In this document: positions 16,973 through 25,736 of the stretch, piece after piece | Layout of the letters: each line of letters starts with the position of its first letter | How positions within the stretch are numbered: position 1 is the stretch's first letter | NCBI GenBank assembly: GCA_949285935.1 | Contig: CASEAH010000038.1 | Span: forward strand, 1 to 39,476 | Length of the DNA: 39,476 bases | Direction: 5' to 3' | Origin: an uncultured Oscillospiraceae bacterium | GTDB lineage: Bacteria > Bacillota > Clostridia > Oscillospirales > Ruminococcaceae | Made by a program: the position numbers and the translations under genes | Notes under the pieces: model-generated | What the model was told of the DNA's origin: nothing | Seen by the model: only the letters and a program-made list of their open reading frames with translations | The model's database searches: none

Positions 16973-18466
16973 ATGATTTCTGCCGATCTGATTCTCAAGG
17001 GCGGCATTGTAATCACCATGGACGGCAGCCGTCGGATTCTTCAGGATGGCGCAGTGGTGGTCACCGGCAACAGCATCACGTTTGTAGGAGATACTGCCGA
17101 GGCCATGGCCCGGTATGAGGCGCCCCGTGTTCTGGACTGCTCCGGCCATGTGATTATGCCCGGCCTGATTGATGCCCACGGTCACGGAGGTCACTCCTTT
17201 ACCCGCTTTGTGGTTAAGGAAACCAACAACTGGATGCCGGCCATGACCCATATGTATCAGCACTATGTGGATGATGAGTTCTGGTATGTGGAAGGAAAGC
17301 TTCAGGCTATGCAGCGGCTCCGTGCCGGCGTTACCACCGGTGTGTGCGTGATGGGTTCACAGCCCCGGTGCGATACGGCCGGTCCCGCTCTGGCCAATGC
17401 CAAAGGTTATGCCGAGGTGGGAATCCGGGATATCGTCTGCACCGGCCCTCAGCATGTGCCATGGCCCCATAATTTCAGCCGCTGGGAAAACGGCAAGCGC
17501 ATCCGCAAGGCGGTGACCTTTGAAGAGGTTTGTGAGAGCCTGGAAGAGGTTATTTCCACTCTGAACCATACGAATGATGAAAAGACTCTGGCCTATGTCA
17601 CTCCTTTTGGCATGGTAACCTCCCTGAACCCTTCTGGAGCCACCCCGCTGTCAGAGCTTACCCAGCTCACCGACCATGATATCCGGCAGGCCCAGGAAAT
17701 GCGCCGGATCGCGGATAAATACCATACCCGCATCCATACCGACTGCTTCGGCGGCATGGTTAAGCTGGCATCTCAGCGTCCCGACTGCATGCTGCTGGGA
17801 CCTGATGTCCATCTGCAGCACTGCACGAATCTGGCTGACGAGGAAATCGAAATTTTTGCCCGCAGCGGAGCACATGCTGGTGTCGCCCCCTATTGGTCCA
17901 ACGCACCCGTGGAAAAAATGCTGGCGGCGGGTATCAATGTGGTTATTACCACAGATGGACCCGGCGACAATTGTGATATGGATATGTTTATGGCGATGCG
18001 GATGTTCGCCATCAACTACCGCCGGGATGCGGATAACAGCTATTTCCTGCCTTACGAGAAGGTATTGGAGATGGGCACCATCAACGCTGCCAAGGCCATT
18101 GGTCTGGATCATATGATCGGTTCTCTGGAACCCGGCAAGCGGGCGGATATTATTACGGTGGACGTGACCACGCCCCGCCTGAGCCCCCTGTACAATGTTG
18201 TACACGCGCTGATTCTCAGCGGCTTGGGCAGTGATGTGGACAACGTGGTAATGAACGGCCAGCTCCTGATGGAAAACCGCAAAGTGCCTCATGTGGATCT
18301 CAAGGCTCTCTGCGCCAAGGCACAGGAGGTTTCCGACGAAGTGAACGCCCGGATCGGATTTGAAAAATTTGCCGACCGCAAGCCGGCGCTCTGGGGTAAG
18401 AATTACATTCCCGATGAGGAACTGTTTGACCTGGAGTGGCAGCGTCGGGACGGCGGCCATTATTGA
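16973..18466 (+). CDS. Amidohydrolase-superfamily protein (deaminase-like, ATZ/TRZ type)
   Basis: A metal-dependent hydrolase of the group that includes MTA/SAH deaminases and chlorohydrolases. The 497-aa protein has the composite beta N-terminus, then HxH metal motif His69-His71 (GLIDAHGHGGH), His255 (RIHTDCFGG), His283 (LQHCTNLADEEI) and Asp328 (TTDGPGDNCDMD), followed by GSLEPGKRADIITVD. The usual HxxE acid after the third histidine is Cys258 here (HTDC). The substrate is unknown. AAGGAGG precedes ATG 16973. A strong terminator follows, so it may be the last gene of its unit. Confidence 0.85.
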   Translation: MISADLILKGGIVITMDGSRRILQDGAVVVTGNSITFVGDTAEAMARYEAPRVLDCSGHVIMPGLIDAHGHGGHSFTRFVVKETNNWMPAMTHMYQHYVDDEFWYVEGKLQAMQRLRAGVTTGVCVMGSQPRCDTAGPALANAKGYAEVGIRDIVCTGPQHVPWPHNFSRWENGKRIRKAVTFEEVCESLEEVISTLNHTNDEKTLAYVTPFGMVTSLNPSGATPLSELTQLTDHDIRQAQEMRRIADKYHTRIHTDCFGGMVKLASQRPDCMLLGPDVHLQHCTNLADEEIEIFARSGAHAGVAPYWSNAPVEKMLAAGINVVITTDGPGDNCDMDMFMAMRMFAINYRRDADNSYFLPYEKVLEMGTINAAKAIGLDHMIGSLEPGKRADIITVDVTTPRLSPLYNVVHALILSGLGSDVDNVVMNGQLLMENRKVPHVDLKALCAKAQEVSDEVNARIGFEKFADRKPALWGKNYIPDEELFDLEWQRRDGGHY

Positions 18467-18497
18467 TTTTGTGTTCTGTCCACACAGAGAGTTTATG

Positions 18498-18539
18498 AAA
18501 GCAGCGGAGAAAAGCACTGGCTTTTCTCCGCTGCTTTTT
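18498..18539 (+). terminator. Rho-independent terminator of the amidohydrolase
   Basis: Perfect 18-bp stem, 18498-18515 with 18520-18537, 4-nt loop, followed by T residues to 18539. Confidence 0.95.
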
Positions 18540-18830
18540 CCAATGGGGGACTTTGTAAAAAGCTGGGGGAGTAAGTATTAAAGACGGCTGATGGTTAATG
18601 ATGATGAGAGGGCGGAAGGGTCATTGTACGATGGCTTGCAGTACAGATGTTTTTCCGAAAGCGCGGCGGAAAGCAATGGCAGAAGGGAAAAGAGAAAACA
18701 AAACTATGTTTGCAGTCACATTTTGCCGTAATTTATAAAATATCAGGGAAGGTTGTATCACCGTCGGGGATGGTGTATAATAAAATTCAATTAAGTAAGC
18801 CGTACCCGGGAAAGGAGTAACGGATACTTT
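18540..18830. other. Intergenic region with a promoter
   Basis: Between the amidohydrolase terminator and the next transcription unit. Apart from the promoter at 18753 I see no gene, RNA or repeat that I can support. Confidence 0.5.
18753..18781 (+). promoter_or_regulatory. Promoter for the secreted protein-pncB-udp unit
   Basis: TTGTAT (18753-18758), 17-bp spacer and TATAAT (18776-18781) preceded by TG. The leader to the first long gene is about 130 nt. Confidence 0.75.
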
Positions 18831-18920
18831 GTGAGTGAAAGATCGCGGCGGCCGGACTTCCATATCCGGAGGCTGTTTTCCCAAAATCACCAGAAACCTG
18901 GCAAGGAGGCCGCATTTTGA
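18831..18920 (+). CDS. Possible 29-residue leader ORF upstream of the secreted protein
   Basis: GTG 18831 opens a short basic ORF (SERSRRPDFHIRRLFSQ in its first part) whose TGA overlaps the TTG start of the next gene, a translational-coupling layout. AAAGGAG at 18811-18817 is 13 nt upstream, further than ideal. It may equally be chance in an untranslated leader. Confidence 0.25.
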   Translation: MSERSRRPDFHIRRLFSQNHQKPGKEAAF

Positions 18921-19474
18921 AGAAAACTGGTTTTGCATTGACGGTTGTTTGTATGCTGGTGGTGGCGGTATCGGTGGGTATCGCGGCTTTGTTGGCCCAG
19001 GCGTCACCGCCGCCCTCCGGTGAAAGTCACTCGACGCAGGAGCCCTCCGTCCGTCCGGGAGAGATGGAAGCAAATGAAAATGTGGACCATGCCGGCGCAG
19101 TTCAGGACGGGAGACTTCCCGGCTACGAAGACGCGGAAATCAACACCGACCGGAACGCTTTTTTTTACCTCCTGAACAGTGAAGTGGTTTTTGATCGCCC
19201 CTCGGCGGCCGGCAATGTGATGATCGAGAACACCACCGGCAATGTCTACGATCTGGAGGCGTCCTTTACTTTGGAAGAGGGCGGCGCTGAAATTTATCAT
19301 TCGGCACGGCTCAAGCCGGGGCAGCACGTGGCGTCCGACCGGCTGGATGTCCTTCTTGAAAAAGGCGTCTATGATGTACTGGCTATTATTTCGGTTTATG
19401 ATCCTGATACAGGCGACCTTGTGGAAACTTATTCCGAAAACGTTACAGTTACCGTCAATAACAAGCTTTTCTGA
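18917..19474 (+). CDS. Secreted or membrane-anchored protein of unknown function
   Basis: Not recognised. The 185-aa protein starts with a signal peptide or anchor (about 5-28), then a Ser/Pro/Glu-rich linker, then a domain of about 110 residues with alternating beta-strand pattern (SAAGNVMIENTTGNVYDLEASF, SARLKPGQHVASDRLDVLLEKG in pieces, VYDVLAIISVYD), suggestive of an immunoglobulin-like beta sandwich. TTG 18917 has AAGGAGG at 18903-18909. It leads the unit that contains pncB and udp, but nothing ties it to their pathway. Confidence 0.75.
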   Translation: MKKTGFALTVVCMLVVAVSVGIAALLAQASPPPSGESHSTQEPSVRPGEMEANENVDHAGAVQDGRLPGYEDAEINTDRNAFFYLLNSEVVFDRPSAAGNVMIENTTGNVYDLEASFTLEEGGAEIYHSARLKPGQHVASDRLDVLLEKGVYDVLAIISVYDPDTGDLVETYSENVTVTVNNKLF

Positions 19475-19498
19475 ACAAACGAAGAGGAGATGATAGCC

Positions 19499-20956
19499 GT
19501 GAGCAAGGAAACGGCACGGGAGCGCAATCTGACCATGCTGGCGGATTTCTATGAGTTCACCATGGCCAACGGATATCTGGAAAATGGGATCGGAAACCGC
19601 AGCGCGGTGTTTGATATGTTTTTCCGCAAGGTTCCGGATGGCGGCGGCTTCGCTATTTTTGCGGGGCTGGAACAGGTGATCGACTACCTCAGCGGCCTTT
19701 CATTTACCGATGAGGACATTGAATATTTCCGCAGCAAGGGCTGCTTTGGAGAGAAGTTCCTGGACTATTTACGGAATTTCCGTTTTGCCTGCGACGTGTG
19801 GAGCGTACGGGAAGGGACGCCTGTTTTTCCCAATGAGCCGATTGTCACAGTAAAAGGCCCCCTTATCCAGGCCCAGATGGTGGAAACCATGCTCCTGCTG
19901 GCTATCAACCACCAGACCCTGATTGCCACCAAAGCTAACCGGATCGTGCGAGCCGCAGCCGGGCGGGCGGTGGCAGAATTTGGCTCCCGCAGAGCACAGG
20001 GAAGCGACGCGGCTATTTTGGGGGCACGGGCCGCCTATATCGCCGGCTGCGTGGGCACCGCCTGTGCCATTGCCGACCGGGACTATGGCATTCCCGCAGC
20101 GGGAACTATGGCCCACAGCTGGGTCCAGGTTTTTGACAGTGAATATGAAGCCTTTAAGGCATATGCCCAGGTCTACCCTGATAACTGCACCCTGCTGGTG
20201 GATACCTATAACGTCATCAAATCAGGGATCCCCAACGCCATACGGGTTTTCAACGAGGTGATCCTTCCGGCCGGCTTCCGTCCCAAAGCGGTACGGATCG
20301 ACAGCGGAGACTTGGCTTATCTTTCCAAGAAAGCCCGGAAAATGCTGGATGACGCCGGCTTCGCCGACGTAAAGATCATGGCCTCCAATTCGCTGGATGA
20401 ATATATCCTCCGGGACCTGCTCCTGCAGGGCGCACAGCTGGACAGCTTCGGCGTGGGAGAAAATCTGATCACCAGCAAATCCCAGCCGGTGTTTGGCGGC
20501 GTCTATAAGATTGTGGCGGCCGAAAACGGCCGGGGCGAGATGGTCCCCAAAATCAAGATCAGCGAAACTGTTGAGAAGATCACTACCCCTGGTTTCAAGG
20601 AACTGTACCGGTTTTACAGCAGGGAAAACGGAAAAGCCCTGGCCGATTATATTGCCCTGCGGGGAGAAACGGTGGATGACAGCCGGGATATTACGATTTT
20701 TGACCCCAATGCCGTATGGAAGAAAAAGACGGTATACGATTACCGCGCGGAAAAGCTGTTGGTGCAGATTTTTGATAAGGGCCGGCCCTGCTACCAAAGC
20801 CCCGATATCCAGCAGATCCGGGCCTTCTGCCAGCAGCAGTTGGATACACTGTGGGACGAAAGCAAGCGGTTTGAGTTCCCTCACCGCTATTATGTGGACC
20901 TTTCCCAGAACCTGTGGGATATGAAGAGCCGTTTGCTGGAACAGCTGGGATCCTGA
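19499..20956 (+). CDS. pncB: Nicotinate phosphoribosyltransferase
   Basis: NAPRT makes nicotinate mononucleotide from nicotinate, PRPP and ATP in NAD salvage. The 485-aa protein has LADFYEFTMANGYL near the start, EFGSRRAQG, the GTMAHSWVQVF motif with the phosphorylated active-site histidine, DTYNVIKSGIPNAI, and VRIDSGDLAYL. GTG 19499 is preferred over ATG 19490 because GAGGAG (19484-19489) is then correctly spaced. It follows the secreted protein by 24 nt and precedes udp by 40 nt. Confidence 0.95.
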   Translation: MSKETARERNLTMLADFYEFTMANGYLENGIGNRSAVFDMFFRKVPDGGGFAIFAGLEQVIDYLSGLSFTDEDIEYFRSKGCFGEKFLDYLRNFRFACDVWSVREGTPVFPNEPIVTVKGPLIQAQMVETMLLLAINHQTLIATKANRIVRAAAGRAVAEFGSRRAQGSDAAILGARAAYIAGCVGTACAIADRDYGIPAAGTMAHSWVQVFDSEYEAFKAYAQVYPDNCTLLVDTYNVIKSGIPNAIRVFNEVILPAGFRPKAVRIDSGDLAYLSKKARKMLDDAGFADVKIMASNSLDEYILRDLLLQGAQLDSFGVGENLITSKSQPVFGGVYKIVAAENGRGEMVPKIKISETVEKITTPGFKELYRFYSRENGKALADYIALRGETVDDSRDITIFDPNAVWKKKTVYDYRAEKLLVQIFDKGRPCYQSPDIQQIRAFCQQQLDTLWDESKRFEFPHRYYVDLSQNLWDMKSRLLEQLGS

Positions 20957-20996
20957 ATTCAGGATCTTTATATGCCTGTTAAGGAGGGAAAAGCGC

Positions 20997-21752
20997 ATGG
21001 AGCCGATGTATCATATTGGATTGGATGATACCCATAAAGCCAGGTATGCCATCCTTCCGGGAGATCCCGGAAGAGTGGAAAAAATTGCCGCTTATCTGGA
21101 GGAACCGCGTTTCCTTTGTGCCAACCGGGAGTATACCACTTACCTGGGCAGGCTGGAAGGCGAAAATGTGCTGGTCATGTCCACTGGTATGGGCGGACCG
21201 TCCACGGCAATCGGCGTGGAAGAATTGTATCAGACCGGAGTGCGGACATTCGTGCGGGTGGGAACCTGTGGAGGAATGGCGACTCAGGTGATGGGCGGAG
21301 ATCTGGTGGTGGCCCAGGCATCCATCCGTATGGAAGGGACCTCCAAGGAATATGTGGCCATTGAGTTCCCCGCTGTGGCAGATCTCGACGTTACCAATGC
21401 CCTGGTCCAGGCGGGAAGACAGCTGGGTGTTACCACCCACGCAGGCGTGGTGCAGTGCAAGGATTCCTTTTATGGCCAGCACAGCCCCCAAAGGATGCCT
21501 GCCGGCCGGGAGCTGATGGAAAAGTGGGACCAGTGGATCAAAGCGGGCTGCCTTGCTTCTGAGATGGAGAGCGCCGCGCTCTTTATTGTGGCTCAGGTGC
21601 TGCGGGCCCGTGCAGGCTGTGTCCTTAATGTTTGCTGGAACCAGGAGCGGAAAAAGCAGGGGCTTTCCGACCCCCAATGCCATGATACCTCCAAGGCCAT
21701 CCAGGCTGCGGTGGAGGCCATCCGCATTCTGATCCGTCAGGAGAAGGCGTAA
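20997..21752 (+). CDS. udp: Uridine phosphorylase (nucleoside phosphorylase family)
   Basis: Cleaves uridine with phosphate to uracil and ribose-1-phosphate. The 251-aa protein has ILPGDPGRVEKIA, STGMGGPSTAIGVEELYQ, RVGTCGGM and SEMESAALFIVA, all characteristic of the Udp branch of the PNP/UDP family. AAGGAGGG lies 8 nt upstream of ATG 20997. Together with pncB it forms a nucleotide/ribose salvage pair. Other nucleoside specificity cannot be excluded. Confidence 0.9.
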   Translation: MEPMYHIGLDDTHKARYAILPGDPGRVEKIAAYLEEPRFLCANREYTTYLGRLEGENVLVMSTGMGGPSTAIGVEELYQTGVRTFVRVGTCGGMATQVMGGDLVVAQASIRMEGTSKEYVAIEFPAVADLDVTNALVQAGRQLGVTTHAGVVQCKDSFYGQHSPQRMPAGRELMEKWDQWIKAGCLASEMESAALFIVAQVLRARAGCVLNVCWNQERKKQGLSDPQCHDTSKAIQAAVEAIRILIRQEKA

Positions 21753-22010
21753 AAGCTGTTTGTAGGACGTCCTTGACCAGGATGCACAGAATGTCTGCAT
21801 CGGGCGGGGTGCTGTTTTGATATTTGTCCGGCAGGCGGCGCTGGAAAACAGGGCGTGAACAGCTGACAGGAAAGCTTTGGGCAGCAAAGTCGGCTGTGGG
21901 AGGGCAGGCGTAAAAAGCTAAAGCTCTCCGTTTGCGTCTGCACGGCTGTAAAAGGAATCCATTACGGAATATCCTTTGCAGATGTCAGATACGAAAAAAT
22001 AAATAAAATG
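21753..22010. other. Intergenic region after udp
   Basis: No supported gene. A minus-strand frame from 22288 to 21962 stays open for 108 codons, but its end runs through the terminator hairpin and it lacks a convincing ribosome site and recognisable domain. Confidence 0.4.
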
Positions 22011-22060
22011 AAAACCGACGCCAGTATGAGCATTTCAGGCTCAAAAGGCGTCGGTTTTTT
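22011..22060. terminator. Bidirectional terminator between udp and the EamA gene
   Basis: 12-bp stem 22011-22022 with 22047-22058; the loop itself contains a GAGC/GCTC hairpin. Flanking A-rich and T-rich tracts allow use in both directions, by udp (plus) and the EamA gene (minus). Confidence 0.9.
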
Positions 22061-22238
22061 GTGGAAAAACCATTGGTATGGCGATGGCCCCAGATAATAG
22101 TGTCGGGGCATCTCCAGTGGCAGAGCTGCTCTTGCTTCCCAGTTGGTTATAAAGAAATCCCGCATCCGGTTGCGGCAGGTATCTTTCCTGCCATGCAAAT
22201 GCGTAAGCCTATCCTGGGAGCATAACACGGGTTTCAAT

Positions 22239-23171
22239 CTATTCCTTGGGGCAGCAGGCTTCTGCGTTGTCGTTGTCTGTATCCGCAAGGTCCAGCTGAG
22301 CCTCTGACTGCTCCACCCTGCAATACAGATACAGTCCGCCCAGGATGATGAAACCGCCTACGATTTCCGCCAGGGAGGGAACTTCCCGGAACAGGAACAA
22401 AGCGATCAGGGAAGCAAAAACCGGCTCCGCCAGCTTGGCGGCAGAGACAAAGGAAGGGGTAAAATACCGCAGGCTCCAGCTGAAAATGCTGTGCCCCAGG
22501 AAGTTGCAGCAGATACACAGCCCCAGGGTAATCACCAGTTCTCTGGGAGAATAACCCACCAATGGGGTGCCGGAAAAAAGAGCAATCAGCAGCAGGCAGC
22601 CAAAGCAGGTACAATACAGCAAAAAGGTATAAGCAGTGGTGCTGATCCGGGAACGGACAGAGCGTCCGATAAGAGTATAGACAGCAGATGCCACCGCTGC
22701 GCCCAGAGCAAGGATGTTTCCCCAAAGGGAAGAAACGCCCCCTCCGCTGGAAGCCACCAGAATGGTGCCGCCCAGGGAGATCACGATGGCAGCCACCGCC
22801 AGGGAGGGAAGATGACCGCCCATCAGGAACGAAAAGCCCAGAGCGGCAAAAACCACCTCAATGCTCAGCAGTACAGCGGCGCTGGCGATGCTGGTATGGT
22901 TAAGGGACTCAAACCAGAAAAAGAGATGCAGGGCAAAAAAGAATCCGCTGAGCAGGCACATACCCGCCTGACGCGGCGAGAGGCTCCGCAGTTCATTCCG
23001 GTAGGGAGCGCGCAGGGAGGCCGGCAGCAGAAGAAGAACGCTCCACCCCATGCGGTACAGGGAGATGATAATGGCGGGAGCGTGGGAATATCGGGCAAGG
23101 ATGGCTGAAAGGGAGGCAAAAACCACCCCAATAAACAGGATCCCCTTTTTTTGCAGCAATTGGGTCTTCAT
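22239..23171 (-). CDS. EamA-family (DMT) membrane transporter
   Basis: A drug/metabolite transporter superfamily permease of about 310 aa with ten predicted transmembrane helices in two EamA halves (first about residues 10-140, second about 155-285). Features include LSAILARYS, SLYRMGWSVLLLLP and the second-half AKLAEPVFASLIALFLFRE, typical of EamA proteins. The end is hydrophilic and acidic. ATG 23171 has GGAGGA (minus strand) 7 nt upstream. It follows the zinc-ribbon gene by 50 nt on the same strand and is probably cotranscribed. Substrate unknown. Confidence 0.9.
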   Translation of the reverse strand: MKTQLLQKKGILFIGVVFASLSAILARYSHAPAIIISLYRMGWSVLLLLPASLRAPYRNELRSLSPRQAGMCLLSGFFFALHLFFWFESLNHTSIASAAVLLSIEVVFAALGFSFLMGGHLPSLAVAAIVISLGGTILVASSGGGVSSLWGNILALGAAVASAVYTLIGRSVRSRISTTAYTFLLYCTCFGCLLLIALFSGTPLVGYSPRELVITLGLCICCNFLGHSIFSWSLRYFTPSFVSAAKLAEPVFASLIALFLFREVPSLAEIVGGFIILGGLYLYCRVEQSEAQLDLADTDNDNAEACCPKE

Positions 23172-23221
23172 CAACAGTTCCTCCGTTGTCCAGAAATAAA
23201 GCAGGGGTGGCCGGATCCGTC

Positions 23222-23644
23222 TCAGGTTTTGCGGATAAACTCAGTACCGCACTTGGGGCAGGAAATGACGATTTTACCCCGGCCGCGGGGGACCCGCAGT
23301 TTTTGCCCGCATTGGGGGCAGGCAAAGGTTTTATGGGTAGCAGACTTTTTCAGACGGTCGCCAAGACCGGAAAAACCGCCTTTCCCGGCACTGGCGGAGT
23401 ATGTTCTCTGCCGCAGCCGGCTCCAGAAGGCCAAAACGGCCCGGTTTTCTGCCTGCCGCCGGGGAATGTCCCGGGAAAAAATACGGTAGATACAGAAGAT
23501 CATCAGTGCCAATTCCAAATATGTCAGCCAGCCCCAGTGGGTGAACAACCACACAAACCGGCAAAGAAAATATCCTCCGCAGAGGATCCACGCCAGCTGG
23601 TCCACACCATACCGTCCCATCATCATCCGGCGCAGCCAATCCAT
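23222..23644 (-). CDS. Small membrane protein with C-terminal zinc ribbon
   Basis: The 140-aa protein has two hydrophobic segments (about 15-33 and 38-56), a basic cytoplasmic stretch, and a zinc ribbon with Cys109, Cys112, Cys129 and Cys132 (CPQCGQ and CPKCGTEF). ATG 23644 is supported by AAGGAG (minus strand) 9 nt upstream; earlier in-frame codons overlap the promoter. The function is not known. The ribbon could bind nucleic acid or simply stabilise the tail. First gene of a two-gene unit with the EamA transporter. Confidence 0.8.
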   Translation of the reverse strand: MDWLRRMMMGRYGVDQLAWILCGGYFLCRFVWLFTHWGWLTYLELALMIFCIYRIFSRDIPRRQAENRAVLAFWSRLRQRTYSASAGKGGFSGLGDRLKKSATHKTFACPQCGQKLRVPRGRGKIVISCPKCGTEFIRKT

Positions 23645-23679
23645 CCCGCATCGCTCCTTGTAATTCCAGTTTTCTATAT

Positions 23680-23708
23680 AGCATAGCACAAACCGGGGCA
23701 AGACACAA
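23680..23708 (-). promoter_or_regulatory. Promoter of the zinc-ribbon/EamA unit
   Basis: On the minus strand TTGTGT (23708-23703), 17-bp spacer and TATGCT (23685-23680), with an extended TGC before the -10. Confidence 0.6.
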
Positions 23709-23922
23709 CAACCCAAACTTCTGCCTGCCGGGTCTCCGCCAGGCGGTTAAACCCTTGTGCCTTGCTTTTTCATGAAAAGCCTTTCCCCAAAAGATGTGAA
23801 AAAATTATTCTTCCAGGAAGCGGGGAACGGGGATAAAAGATACCCTCATATAAAAATCAGAAGGATGCTTTGGAAAACCGAGGATAATTTTAACCAAAAA
23901 TAATGAAAATTCTTATGGTGTG

Positions 23923-23931
23923 TGCTATCAT
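23923..23931 (+). promoter_or_regulatory. Extended -10 element upstream of the DUF362 gene
   Basis: TGC followed by TATCAT (23926-23931), 32 nt before the TTG start. No good -35 hexamer is visible. The preceding 200 nt are AT-rich without supported features. Confidence 0.45.
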
Positions 23932-23963
23932 AGAAGCATATCACCAAGGGAGGATTTTTTGCA

Positions 23964-25061
23964 TTGAATAAAAACGATATTTTTGTCACCTATGGCCGGG
24001 ATCCGGAAAAGATGACCCGGCAGCTGCTGGATCAGGTGGATATCGACCAGCTCATCGGCAATAAAAATGCCAGTATTGGCCTCAAGCCCAATCTTGTGGT
24101 GGCAAAGCCTTCCTCTTCCGGAGCCACCACCACTCCTTTGATTACCGAAACCATTATCCGCTATCTTCAGGAGCGCGGCTATAAGAACCTGTGCATCATT
24201 GAAAGCGCCTGGGTGGGCGACAGCACCAAGCGGGGCTTTAAGGTATGCGGCTATGATGTCATGTCCAAGAAGTACGGATTTCCTCTTTACGACGTCAAGG
24301 ACGACAGCTACGAGCCCCATACCATCGATGGCATGAAGATCGAAATGTCCAAACGGGTCATGGGGCTGGATTTCCTCATCAGCCTGCCGGTCCTCAAGGG
24401 CCATTGCCAGACCAACATGACCTGCGCCCTGAAGAATATGAAGGGATGTATTTCCGACCGCTCCAAGCGGTATTTCCACAGCATCGGGCTGCACCGTCCC
24501 ATTGCCGCTCTCAACAAGATCCGCTGCGCCGACCTCATAATCGCGGACAGCCTCAATGGGGATCTGGATTTTGAAGAAGGCGGCAATCCTGTGCATACCA
24601 ACAGAATGCTGGCTGCCCGGGACAGCGTTCTTCTGGACGCTTATGGAGCGGCTCTGATGGGCTTTGAACTGTCTGATGTTCCCTATATCCAGATGGCCGA
24701 GCGATTGGGTGTTGGCTGCGCCGATATCTCCAAGGCCCATGTGGTGGAGCTGGAAAAAGATACTTCCGGTGCGTCCACCGTCTCGCCCCGGCGGATCAAA
24801 AATCTGGAGGGCCATGTCTGCGCATCCTCTGCCTGCTCTGCCTGCTACGGCAACCTGATCCATGCCCTGGCCCGGCTGGAAGACAAGGGACAGCTGAGCT
24901 ATCTCCGGGAAAAAATTTATATCGGGCAGGATTTCAAGGGCAAGGAACAGGACGGATGCGGCATCGGCGCATGCTGCAAGGGCTTCAGCCGTCACGTGAT
25001 GGGCTGCCCCCCCAAGGCCATCGATATTGTACGGTTCCTGGATGAAGAACTGGGCTTCTGA
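23964..25061 (+). CDS. DUF362-domain protein with Cys-rich C-terminus
   Basis: The 365-aa protein is a DUF362 member: LKPNLVVAKPSSSGATTTP, IIRYLQERGYKNLCIIESAWVG in pieces, DFLISLPVLKGHCQTNMTCALKNMKGC in pieces, and the late ADLIIADSLNGDL. The last 90 residues carry a cluster of cysteines (HVCASSACSACYG, GCGIGACCKGF, MGCPPKA), suggesting an iron-sulphur or other metal site. DUF362 proteins often occur with ferredoxin-like domains, but no full CxxCxxCxxxC motif is seen. TTG 23964 has GGGAGG 10 nt upstream. Function unknown; a single-gene unit. Confidence 0.85.
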   Translation: MNKNDIFVTYGRDPEKMTRQLLDQVDIDQLIGNKNASIGLKPNLVVAKPSSSGATTTPLITETIIRYLQERGYKNLCIIESAWVGDSTKRGFKVCGYDVMSKKYGFPLYDVKDDSYEPHTIDGMKIEMSKRVMGLDFLISLPVLKGHCQTNMTCALKNMKGCISDRSKRYFHSIGLHRPIAALNKIRCADLIIADSLNGDLDFEEGGNPVHTNRMLAARDSVLLDAYGAALMGFELSDVPYIQMAERLGVGCADISKAHVVELEKDTSGASTVSPRRIKNLEGHVCASSACSACYGNLIHALARLEDKGQLSYLREKIYIGQDFKGKEQDGCGIGACCKGFSRHVMGCPPKAIDIVRFLDEELGF

Positions 25062-25566
25062 ACCTGTTGGAACTTAACAGGGGGGAAACAGCAGGTCAAA
25101 TTCCTTTCCTGTTGCGGAAGGCTGTACAGTCCGGGAAGATTCTGTTTCCTGCTTTGCAGCAGGAAGGGATAAGGAAAATGATGCTGTATCTGCCCTTGCG
25201 AAGTGGCTGCTGACAGGGCGGTGCTCAACAGTGTTTTGACATCATTCAAACAGGGGCGACGGGTTGCCGGGTGCCGTTTGAATCCGAAATTTTGGCTGTC
25301 GCCATGGCAGTATTCGCAGTAAGCTGTACTGAGACACAACCGCTGGCATCAACGGCATTCCCGGCAGATCCTCCAAGGCTCTGTTGCCGATGAAATTTTC
25401 AGAATGTGCAGAATGCTGTTTCGCTTACAACTGCAGCCTGTAGCCTGTAAACAGATGGTACTTTTTGCCGGTGAACAGTGTCCGGCAGCAATTTGCTTTG
25501 CCAGATACTTGAAACCTTTTACAGGGCAGTGCCGCTGAAAAAGCAGGTGGTTTTCCGGTACAATTA
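25062..25566. other. About 500 nt without a supported gene
   Basis: Short frames on both strands lack ribosome sites and domains. A few small hairpins occur (for example around the repeated CCTGCTTTGCAGCAGG at about 25155). No tRNA or known RNA could be assigned. Confidence 0.4.
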
Positions 25567-25611
25567 AAAATAACAGGACCCCGGCAAAGAATGCCGGGGT
25601 CCTGTTATTTT
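25567..25611. terminator. Bidirectional terminator downstream of the MATE gene
   Basis: Perfect 20-bp stem 25567-25586 with 25592-25611 and AAGAA loop. It is flanked by A- and T-rich tracts on both sides, so it can end the MATE transcript (minus) and any readthrough from the DUF362 gene (plus). Confidence 0.92.
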
Positions 25612-25736
25612 CAAAATCATGGGGCGTTTTGGTATGCCGTCCCGGTTATAAAACAGTACAAAAAGAGAAAGGGAAGATCCTGTGACTGCGGAGGAACGCA
25701 GTGTCTCCTGACTGGGAGCCGAACCGTACAAAAACC

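Noticed and set aside
21962-22288. 108-codon minus-strand frame between EamA and udp
   Set aside because: It overlaps the EamA end and the bidirectional terminator, lacks a ribosome site and shows no domain.
25062-25566. Search for a stable RNA (6S, tmRNA, SRP or RNase P RNA) in the long gap
   Set aside because: Only short local hairpins were found and no conserved core sequence of these RNAs could be recognised.
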